From contig NZ_BBMK01000002.1 in assembly GCF_000755285.1 (NCBI RefSeq), forward strand, positions 186,001 to 250,000: a DNA stretch of 64,000 nt, given 5' to 3'. This DNA is from Nonlabens ulvanivorans (GTDB taxonomy: Bacteria; Bacteroidota; Bacteroidia; Flavobacteriales; Flavobacteriaceae). The translations under genes and the position numbers were made by a program. Below are positions 57,058 through 64,000 of the stretch, piece after piece; the stretch's first letter is position 1; each line of letters begins with the position of its first letter. The notes beneath the pieces are model-generated. The model was given only the letters and a program-made list of their open reading frames with translations, did no database searches and was not told the DNA's origin.

Positions 57058-59115
57058 TTATGTAACGAGTCCTGCTCTTTTAAGCAGGGCATCTATTTTA
57101 GGTTCGCTTCCGCGGAAGCGTTTATATAACAACATAGGGTTTTCTGTTCCTCCTTTTGATAAGATATGATTTTTAAAGCTGGTTGCAGTCGATCTATCAA
57201 AAATCCCTTTTTCTTTAAATACTTCAAAGGCATCTGCATCAAGTACTTCTGCCCATTTATAACTATAATATCCAGCGCTATATCCTCCTTGAAAAATGTG
57301 ACCAAAAGCTGTACTCATACAACTAGTCGCAACGTCTGGATATAAATCTGTTTTTTCAAAAATGGTTCTTTCGTGAGCTTTTACATCTGTAATATCTGAT
57401 GGGTTAATACCATGCCAGCTCATGTCTAACATACCAAAAGATAACTGTCTTAAGGTCTGTAGTCCTTCTTGAAAATTTGCCGCTTTTTTAATTTTCTCTA
57501 TATATTCTAGCGGAATTACTTCATCGGTTTCATAATGTCTAGCAAAGATTTCTAAAGCCTCTTTTTCATAACACCAATTTTCTAAAATCTGGCTAGGTAA
57601 TTCTACAAAATCCCAGTAAACCGATGTTCCCGATAAACTACGATAATGTGTGTTTGCCAGCATACCGTGTAATGCATGACCGAATTCATGAAACAAAGTA
57701 GTTACTTCATTAAACGTGAGTAATGAAGGTTTTGTATTTGTAGGTTTAGTAAAATTACAAACGATAGAAACGTGTGGACGTTCATTCTTATCGTTTTCTA
57801 TGTATTGACTTTTAAAAGAAGTCATCCATGCACCATTGCGTTTCCCTTTACGTGGGAAGAAGTCTGCATAAAAAATAGAGTTTAAACTTCCATCTTCATT
57901 TTTAACTTCATAAGTCATGACATCTTCATGATATTTATCTACTTGTGTTGACTTTTCAAAGCTTAGTCCAAAAAGGCGATTTGCTACTTCAAACGCTCCG
58001 TGAATAACATTTTCTAGCTTAAAATAAGGCTTCAATAATTCATCATCTAATTCAAAAAGTTGTTTTTTTAACTTCTCGGCATAATAAGCAGCATCCCATT
58101 TCTGTAATTGTGTAATAGGTTTACTAATTTCAGATTTTGAAGCCGCAGCTATTGCAAAATTTTGAAGTTCCAAAAAGTCACGTTCTGCTGCTGGTTTTGC
58201 TTTTTCTAGAATATCGTTTGAAACTCCATGACCTTTTCTGGTGTCATGGCCATACGTTCTTCTAGGACAAAATGTGCATGTGTTTCATAACCTAATAGCT
58301 GTGCTCTTTCATATCTTAAAGTAGCTATTTGAAGCACATTATCTTGATTGTCATAATCGTCCTAAAGCTTTTGAACCAAAAGCCATCGAGAGCTCTTTTC
58401 TCAATTCACGATCATCTACATAAGTCATGAAAGGGATATAGCTAGGGTAATCTAATGTAAATAGAAAACCTTCCTTGTTATTATTTTTGGCAAGTTCGGC
58501 GGCAGCTTCTTTGGCACTTTCTGGTAAACCAGCTAATCTAGAATCGTCTTCTAAATGCAATTCATAGGCATTAGTAGCAGCTAATACATTCTCACCAAAT
58601 TTTAAGGTCAACTGGGATAGTTGACTATCAATTTCGCGCAAGCGTGATTTTTTATCTTCACTTAAATTGGCACCATTACGTGAGAAACTTTTGTACTTTT
58701 TATCTAATAAAGTAGCTTGTTCTACATTTAAATCTAGATCTTCTTTAGATTCATAGACCTCTTTAACACGCTTAAATAATGACTCATTTAAGGTAATATC
58801 ATTACCAAATTGTGACAGTTTGGGACTCACGTCTCTTGCGATACGTTGTATCTCATCATTAGTTTCGGCACTATTAAGATTAAAGAATATACTCGAGATT
58901 CGACTTAATTGATCACCAGATGCGTCTAGTGCCTCAATGGTATTTGAAAAAGTTGGAGCAGCCGTATTATTTGCGATAGCGTCTATTTCTTTACGAGCCA
59001 TTTCTATGGCAATATCAAATGCTTTCTCAAAATGCTCTTCTTTAATTAAAGAGAATGGAGCAGTGTTTTGAAAAGTATCAAATTTTTCTAGTAAAGGATT
59101 TTTAGTAACACTCAT
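57058..59115 (-). CDS. M3-family oligopeptidase (two apparent frameshifts)
   Basis: This zinc metallopeptidase of about 685 residues is Dcp/thimet-oligopeptidase like. The catalytic HEFGHALHGM (HExxH) lies in the second half, with a downstream acidic ligand in the ENWCYEKEALEIFARHYE region. The N-terminal half (LEKFDTFQNTAPFSLIKEEHF) is the helical cap. The frame breaks near 58358-58363 and near 58221-58223; between these points another frame encodes NQDNVLQIATLRYERAQLLGYETHAHFVLEERMAMTPEKV, which completes the family pattern. It degrades short peptides in the cytoplasm. It leads the operon with the sigma factor. Confidence 0.9.
57105..57120. repeat. Palindromic repeat copy (variant) near the M3 C-terminus
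   Basis: CGCTTCCGCGGAAGCG, a compensated change in both arms keeping the palindrome, in frame as KRFRGSE. Confidence 0.8.
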
Positions 59116-59199
59116 GATATGGTAAAATTAATCGACAAAAGTTAATATGTTCCATGCAGAACTGTTAAACTTTTGTACATAAAGGTTAAACAAAATAAT

Positions 59200-59439
59200 T
59201 TAAACAAAGAAGTAGCCATAACCACCTAACGCAATCATTAATATACTGTGTATGATTCCTAAATAATTATAACGTGCTTTTACAAATTGTCTATTAATAA
59301 TGATAGACATTAAGAAATGAATACCACCAGCGGTAAGAAATTGCCATTGCGGTGTGTATTTATCCATTCCCATAATCATAAACCAAACAACAGTAAGGCT
59401 TATGATAATAATAGAGGTGATTTGAAAAGATTTAGACAT
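59200..59439 (-). CDS. Small membrane protein overlapping purE
   Basis: This 79-residue protein has two or three hydrophobic segments ([54 protein letters not shown]). It starts inside the end of purE, overlapping it by 8 bases, so it may be translationally coupled. It is unrecognised. Such small membrane proteins are common next to Bacteroidota housekeeping genes, and I infer no role. Confidence 0.55.
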   Translation of the reverse strand: MSKSFQITSIIIISLTVVWFMIMGMDKYTPQWQFLTAGGIHFLMSIIINRQFVKARYNYLGIIHSILMIALGGYGYFFV

Positions 59440-59926
59440 CCTTACGCATCTCTTGTGCGGCCTTAGTCACCTTTTCTTTAAGACTTTCTTTATAAGCGAT
59501 AATGCGTTCACGTACGTCTTCTTGTGTGGCACCTATGATTTGTGCAGCAAGAATTCCTGCGTTTTTTGCACCATTAAGAGCAACCGTTGCGACAGGTACG
59601 CCACCAGGCATTTGTAAAATAGATAGAATACTATCCCATCCATCAATAGAGTTTGATGATTTAACAGGAACACCTACCACAGGTAAAGGAGATAAACTTG
59701 CTACCATACCTGGTAAATGAGCAGCGCCACCAGCACCAGCTATGATCACAGCAATCCCATTTTTATGGGCGTTTTTACTAAAATCATACATTTTCTCTGG
59801 TGTGCGATGTGCACTTACAACGTCTACATCGGTTTCTATCCCTAATTCTTTTAAAACATCTATAGCGTCCTGCATCACTGGCAGGTCACTAGTTGAACCC
59901 ATTATTATTGCTACTTTTTTATTCAT
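59432..59926 (-). CDS. purE: N5-carboxyaminoimidazole ribonucleotide mutase
   Basis: This 164-residue enzyme is class I PurE of purine synthesis. The opening [26 protein letters not shown] and the loop [14 protein letters not shown] with the His are conserved, as are [27 protein letters not shown] and [20 protein letters not shown]. PurK is not in this window. The small membrane protein follows with an overlap. Confidence 0.95.
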   Translation of the reverse strand: MNKKVAIIMGSTSDLPVMQDAIDVLKELGIETDVDVVSAHRTPEKMYDFSKNAHKNGIAVIIAGAGGAAHLPGMVASLSPLPVVGVPVKSSNSIDGWDSILSILQMPGGVPVATVALNGAKNAGILAAQIIGATQEDVRERIIAYKESLKEKVTKAAQEMRKDV

Positions 59927-60122
59927 GCCCTAAAATTATGAATTATGCGCTAAAGCGAGTACCTATTTATGATCAATTTTTGTGTTTATTTTATGTACTT
60001 AAAAACCAAGATAGCAGTGTTTACACAACTGCAATGTTTTTGTGATATTAACGACATAATAGTTAACAAATCTTAAAGAACCGAAAACTCTTTAATCACG
60101 TAACTTTACTTAAAAATCAGAC

Positions 60123-60635
60123 ATGAAATATTTAATAATAGCTTTAACGCTTATAGCTACCATAGGTTGTAAAACATCAACAACAGAATTAGCACAGAAT
60201 GATACTCAAGAAAAAGTATATGAAGTGCAAAAATCTGATGCACAATGGAAAGCAGAATTAACGCCTGCACAATATGATGTACTACGTCGTGCAGGAACTG
60301 AGAGACCACATTCAAGCCCATTAAATAAGCAGTACGCCGCAGGAACCTTAATTTGTGCAGCTTGTAATGCTCCTGTTTATGATAATGCACATAAATTTGA
60401 CTCAGGTACAGGATGGCCCAGCTATGACCGTGCTATAGAAGGTCAAGTAGAACGTGATGTAGATTATAAAATAGGATATGCACGCACAGAATTAAAATGT
60501 AATACTTGTGGTGGTCATTTAGGTCATGAATTCAATGATGGGCCTAGTGATACAACAGGTAAGCGCCATTGTATAAACGGAGTAGCTCTAGAATTTTTAC
60601 CTGAAGGTGAGGCGCTTCCTGCATTAAATAAATAA
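60123..60635 (+). CDS. msrB: Peptide-methionine (R)-S-oxide reductase MsrB, lipoprotein
   Basis: This 170-residue protein has a lipoprotein signal (MKYLIIALTLIATIGC), so it works in the envelope. The MsrB core has two zinc CxxC pairs (CAAC near residue 80 and CNTCGGHLGHEF) and the catalytic Cys in RHCINGVALEF. It reduces methionine-R-sulfoxide in exported proteins. A second, cytoplasmic MsrB gene follows within 71 bases; the two are tandem paralogues with the palindrome at 60657-60673 between them. Confidence 0.9.
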   Translation: MKYLIIALTLIATIGCKTSTTELAQNDTQEKVYEVQKSDAQWKAELTPAQYDVLRRAGTERPHSSPLNKQYAAGTLICAACNAPVYDNAHKFDSGTGWPSYDRAIEGQVERDVDYKIGYARTELKCNTCGGHLGHEFNDGPSDTTGKRHCINGVALEFLPEGEALPALNK

Positions 60636-60656
60636 TCTCATGAGCTGGTATAGATT

Positions 60657-60673
60657 ACGCTTCGCGAAAGCGT
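60657..60673. repeat. Palindromic repeat copy between the two msrB genes
   Basis: ACGCTTCGCGAAAGCGT, one base missing in the left arm. Confidence 0.75.
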
Positions 60674-60706
60674 AACTACAGATCTAAGCGCATAAACAAC
60701 ATTATT

Positions 60707-61090
60707 ATGGTAGAAAAAACAGATGCCGAGTGGAGAAAGGAACTCACTGCAGAGCAATATAGAATTCTAAGAGAAAAAGGAACGGAGCGACCATTTACAG
60801 GTGAGTATAATACGCACTATGAAGATGGAACTTACAGCTGTGTTGCTTGTGGAAATGATTTATATAAGTCAGAAACTAAGTTTGACAGCGGTTGTGGATG
60901 GCCATCTTTTGATGATGAAATTGAAGGTGCCATAATGCGCAAACGCGATGTTACTCATGGAATGATACGTACCGAGATTATGTGCGCAAACTGCGGCAGT
61001 CACCTAGGACACGTTTTTAACGATGGACCTACAGCGACAGGAATAAGACATTGTGTAAACAGTGTGAGTGTGGATTTTAAGGCTGAGTAG
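60707..61090 (+). CDS. msrB: Peptide-methionine (R)-S-oxide reductase MsrB, cytoplasmic
   Basis: This 127-residue MsrB lacks a signal peptide. Zinc sites are CVACGND and CANCGSHLGHVF, and the catalytic Cys is in RHCVNSVSVDF. It is a shorter paralogue of the preceding lipoprotein MsrB, so the pair covers cytoplasm and envelope. Together with MsrA at 32174 the window supplies both stereospecific reductases. It is followed by the helicase gene on the other strand. Confidence 0.9.
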   Translation: MVEKTDAEWRKELTAEQYRILREKGTERPFTGEYNTHYEDGTYSCVACGNDLYKSETKFDSGCGWPSFDDEIEGAIMRKRDVTHGMIRTEIMCANCGSHLGHVFNDGPTATGIRHCVNSVSVDFKAE

Positions 61091-61152
61091 TTTTTAGATT
61101 ACTGAGTTATAACTAGCTTAAAGAATCTTAATCTATTTGAGGTCTTTATAAC

Positions 61153-62284
61153 TTATTTAGAATTCCACTCTGGTAAATCTTCTGTCCAGACTTTAATCTT
61201 CATTTTCTTTTGTATCACGCGCCAGTGGTGCGATTCTTCTGAGCTTATGAATGTAATAGCTTCTCCTGGATTTTCAGCACGACCGGTTCTTCCTATACGG
61301 TGGACAAAATCTTTAGGAGATCTAGGAAGTTCGTAGTTGATGACAAATGGTAGGAACTCAATGTCTATTCCACGAGCAAGTAAGTCAGTTGTAACAAGTG
61401 CTGTTAATTCACCTGATTTGAATTCGCTCAAAGCTGAGTTTCTTGCACCTTGACTTTTCTTACTGTGTATGGCTTTTGAGGCTATTTCATTCTTTTTAAG
61501 CTTATCATTTACATGATCTACTTGATAGGTAGAAGAACAAAAGATAAGGACTTGTGTCATCTCTTTTTCTTTCATGAGATGTCTTAATAAGGCGCCTTTT
61601 TTATCTTCGGTAACACGATATCCTATTTGCTTGATAAGAGAAATGTCTTCCTCTTTTTCTTCTACTGATGCGGTTACTGGATTATTAAGAATCTCTTTCT
61701 CTAACGCAGCAACATCATACTTAATGTGGCCGAGAAGAGTAAATTTTGTCTTTTACTAGGTAATAGTTTTAAAATCTGATCTAGTTCTTTTTTAAAACCT
61801 TTAGTCAGCATTTTATCTGCCTCATCCAGTACTAGAGCTTGTACGTCTTTTAAATGAACAGCGTTTGATTCTATCAGTTCCAGCAATCTACCTGGAGTAG
61901 CAATAAGAATATCAACACTATTCATCTTCATCATTTGCGTGTTGATAGATGTACCACCATAAACGGCCATGGTAATTAATGGCTTAGTAAGAGCCTTAGA
62001 ATAAGGAATAAAAACATCGCTTACTTGTGCAGCAAGTTCTCTAGTAGGTACTAAAACTAATGCTGTAATATGTCTGTTTTCAGAAACAGTTCCTTCTAAT
62101 CGCTGTAATAGTGGTAGGGCATAGGCCATGGTTTTACCAGAACCGGTTTTTGCAATTCCTAAAACGTCTTTACCAGACAATATCTCAGGAATGGCCATTT
62201 TTGAATAGGCGTAGGATTAGAGAATTGGTTTTCTCTTAATTTAAAAAGTAACTGATTAGATAACCCTAAGGATTCAAAAGACAT
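61153..62284 (-). CDS. DEAD-box RNA helicase, small (two apparent frameshifts)
   Basis: This protein of about 378 residues is a compact DEAD-box helicase. It has the Q region (MSFESLGLSNQLLFKLRENQ), AKTGSGKT (motif I), PTRELA (Ia), GG/TPGR, DEAD (II) and SAT (III), then in domain 2 TTDLLARGIDI (V) and HRIGRTGRA (VI). The frame breaks near 62198-62202 (one A missing) and near 61720-61724, where KYDVAALEKEILNN is recovered. The start at 62284 covers the whole Q motif. The C-terminal RNA-binding tail of RhlE-type proteins is absent. It is transcribed alone. Confidence 0.9.
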
Positions 62285-62415
62285 AAGTTGATTTTATACC
62301 TTGCAAAGATAGCTCGTTTTTGCAGTAAAATGTTGCAGTCTTGGTTAGTGTAACTGATGAGCGATTTAGTTTTTAAATCTCAAGTTAAGACTATAAAATT
62401 TTCAAGTTGATTATT

Positions 62416-63255
62416 TTAATCATCTTCACGTATTCCGGTGATGTGAATCTCAACTCTACGATCATAAAAATCACCTTTTCCGGTTTTAAAATTAGCCTGT
62501 TTTCCTATGGTCGTTAGACGATCAGCAGCGACACCATATTTTACAAGAAAACGTTTTACTTGTTCTGCTCTAGCTTGTGATAGATTCCATTGGCCTGTGT
62601 CCATATCACGACCATAAACACCAGCAGATAGACAACATATATGGCCTTGTATCTCGATTTCATACTTTTTATGAAGTAATAAAGAGTTGATTATAGAGTC
62701 CATTACAGGAAAAGAAGATTCTCTTAAAACGTGCCTGCCGGGATAAAATATTACATTATTAAAAACTAGTTTATCACCTATTTTAAGACTGTCTTTAAGG
62801 ATATCATAAGAACGATATTTTTCAATACTATCATTAACGACTGCTTTAGGGATTTCTATTGTTTTTTTGTAGGTAATACTTATTTCTACTCGTCTATTTC
62901 TATATCGTTGTGCTTTTATATTATTACGATTTTTTAATGGAATCTCACCTACAATTTTCTGTTCAAAATCGTCGTCTGAAAATTGTGGTTTTAAATAACT
63001 GATGACTGATTGTACTCTGTTAGTCGCGAGTTGCTGGTTGTAAGAAACACTACCACGATCATCACAGTAACCAATTAGTGAAATTGCAGTTATTTTGGTC
63101 GTTTTATCTACGACTAATCGAGCTTCTAGATTTAAGATTGACTGCTCTGATAATATAGCACTATCGGTTTCAAAGTATATAGAAAATTCTTCAGTCGAAA
63201 CTTGAGAAAATCCTATAGTTGTAATTAGTAGGAAAAAGTATTTTATCATCTTCAT
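62416..63255 (-). CDS. Protein with two tandem OmpA-like domains
   Basis: This 279-residue protein has a signal peptide (MKMIKYFFLLITTIGFS). Domain 1 (about residues 25-125, SLIGYCDDRGSVSYNQQLATNRVQSVISYL) and domain 2 (about 150-270, IEIQGHICC...NLSQARAEQVKRFLVKYGVAADRL) are OmpA/MotB-type peptidoglycan-binding folds. No beta-barrel precedes them. It probably anchors or senses cell-wall tension. I chose the ATG at 63255 (MKMIKYF) over the TTG at 63276. Confidence 0.8.
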   Translation of the reverse strand: MKMIKYFFLLITTIGFSQVSTEEFSIYFETDSAILSEQSILNLEARLVVDKTTKITAISLIGYCDDRGSVSYNQQLATNRVQSVISYLKPQFSDDDFEQKIVGEIPLKNRNNIKAQRYRNRRVEISITYKKTIEIPKAVVNDSIEKYRSYDILKDSLKIGDKLVFNNVIFYPGRHVLRESSFPVMDSIINSLLLHKKYEIEIQGHICCLSAGVYGRDMDTGQWNLSQARAEQVKRFLVKYGVAADRLTTIGKQANFKTGKGDFYDRRVEIHITGIREDD

Positions 63256-63306
63256 AACAATAGAAAAACGTTGCAAGGTTTAAATTAGTGTTTTCAATCC
63301 ATAACT

Positions 63307-63912
63307 ATGTCTGAGAAGTTAACTATATTATATTATCAACATCACGATGTCGTGGAATTATCTCGAGATTTAATAGGTAAAAAGATTGTGAGTAACATTA
63401 ATGGAGAACTAACAAGCGGCATCATAACTGAAACTGAGGCCTATCGAGGCTATGATGATAAGGCTTGTCACGCACATTTAGGGCGTTTTACAGATCGTAC
63501 TAAAGTGATGTATGAACCAGGTGGCGTTGCTTATGTCTATTTGTGTTATGGTATACATTACTTATTCAATATTATTACTAATACTGATGGCAATGCAGAC
63601 GCTATCTTAATACGTGCAATAGAGCCTGTAAAAGGTATCGATATCATGCTCAAACGTAGAAATAAAGAGAAATTAGATAAAACACTAACATCAGGACCTG
63701 GCAATTTTAGTAAAGCATTTGCTTTAGATAAGTCACATTATGGAGCAGATTTAACCGGTGATGAGGTATGGATCGAGAAGAATGATTTATTACGCTTTCG
63801 CGAAAGCGATATTACATCAACCACTAGAATAGGAATCGATTATGCTGGTGATGATAAGAATTTGCCATGGCGTTTTTACTTGAATACAAGCAAATATGTG
63901 AGTAAACGATAA
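63307..63912 (+). CDS. DNA-3-methyladenine glycosylase (Mpg/AAG family)
   Basis: This 201-residue enzyme removes alkylated purines in base-excision repair. It has VVELSRDLIGKKIV, the catalytic loop IITETEAYRGYDDKACHA (Glu), and GGVAYVYLCYGIHYLFNIIT, typical of the Mpg fold. The C-terminal DLTGDEVWIEKND completes the domain. A perfect palindrome (63793-63808) encodes LRFRESD inside it. It is divergent from the OmpA-like gene. Confidence 0.9.
   Translation: MSEKLTILYYQHHDVVELSRDLIGKKIVSNINGELTSGIITETEAYRGYDDKACHAHLGRFTDRTKVMYEPGGVAYVYLCYGIHYLFNIITNTDGNADAILIRAIEPVKGIDIMLKRRNKEKLDKTLTSGPGNFSKAFALDKSHYGADLTGDEVWIEKNDLLRFRESDITSTTRIGIDYAGDDKNLPWRFYLNTSKYVSKR
63793..63808. repeat. Palindromic repeat copy inside the glycosylase gene
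   Basis: Perfect CGCTTTCGCGAAAGCG, in frame as LRFRESD. Confidence 0.9.
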
Positions 63913-63915
63913 CAC

Positions 63916-64000
63916 TTAAATACTTCGGAATTTTTCTAAAAACTCTGCCCGTTTTGCTCTTGCTACTGGTATCGTCGTTTCTCCTGTTAAAACAACATAG
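63916..64000 (-). CDS. LytTR-family regulator, C-terminal end (partial)
   Basis: The last 85 bases encode, on the minus strand, 27 residues ending at a TAA at 63916-63918: VVLTGETTIPVARAKRAEF followed by LEKFRSI. This matches the end of a LytTR DNA-binding domain, where a strand and loop with Ile-Pro-Val-Ala-Arg precede the last helix. The rest lies beyond the window, so the receiver domain and partner kinase are not visible. Confidence 0.6.
   Translation of the reverse strand, partial: YVVLTGETTIPVARAKRAEFLEKFRSI

Overview
The window reads as about 64 kb of chromosome from a marine-type Flavobacteriaceae (Bacteroidota) bacterium. Supporting signs are type IX secretion C-terminal sorting domains (LRR protein at 24548-26480, SGNH hydrolase at 47816-49645), a class III glutamine synthetase, AT-rich intergenic DNA with TAnnTTTG -7 boxes, many short lipoproteins, and the overall gene content. 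The genus is not provable from the sequence; Nonlabens/Dokdonia-like is my best guess. I see no rRNA, tRNA, CRISPR array, insertion sequence or prophage.

Layout. 1-250 is the tail of a MerR-type regulator. 285-1044 holds two small membrane proteins. 1181-4811 is a redox/detoxification operon (AhpD-like, EthD, DsbA/FrnE-like, peroxiredoxin-like, haloacid dehalogenase) with a TetR regulator and two matching operators. 4937-6384 is a FAD monooxygenase with a DnaJ-like zinc-finger N-terminus. 6590-9364 is an accessory-looking pair: a RelA/SpoT-domain nucleotidyltransferase followed by a P-loop AAA ATPase. It is the best candidate here for an uncharacterised defence or stress system. 9687-12161 holds a short SSB, LemA and two TPM proteins. 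12337-19893 has a CPBP protease, lipoproteins, an RhlE-type helicase, a SulP transporter and KatG. 20047-30095 carries a Moco-sulfurase-like PLP enzyme, a retropepsin-like lipoprotein, an acyl-CoA carboxylase beta subunit, a secreted LRR protein, a LuxR regulator with a hydrolase, and a large DUF3352/MORN-like protein.

30185-46057 is mostly housekeeping: pyrF, prfA, msrA, purM, glnN, a Ca/cation antiporter, fsa, an ABC-F ATPase and pheT. 46137-59926 has a PlsC acyltransferase, a secreted SGNH hydrolase, a NUDIX hydrolase, a PPIase, a KAS III-like enzyme, gcvP, an M3 peptidase - ECF sigma - zinc protein operon, and purE. 60123-64000 has two MsrB genes, a DEAD-box helicase, a double OmpA protein, a 3-methyladenine glycosylase and the end of a LytTR regulator.

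Two window-wide signals stand out. First, a 16-bp palindrome (CGCTTTCGCGAAAGCG and close variants) occurs about 14 times, both between and inside genes, in all reading frames. Second, about 27 single-gene frameshifts interrupt conserved genes. Many lie at runs of G or C that are 1-2 bases longer than the reading frame needs, and a further set of G7/C7 runs adds exactly one extra Gly or Pro to conserved motifs. This looks like homopolymer error in the sequence rather than biology, so split genes are annotated below as single genes with the shift noted.
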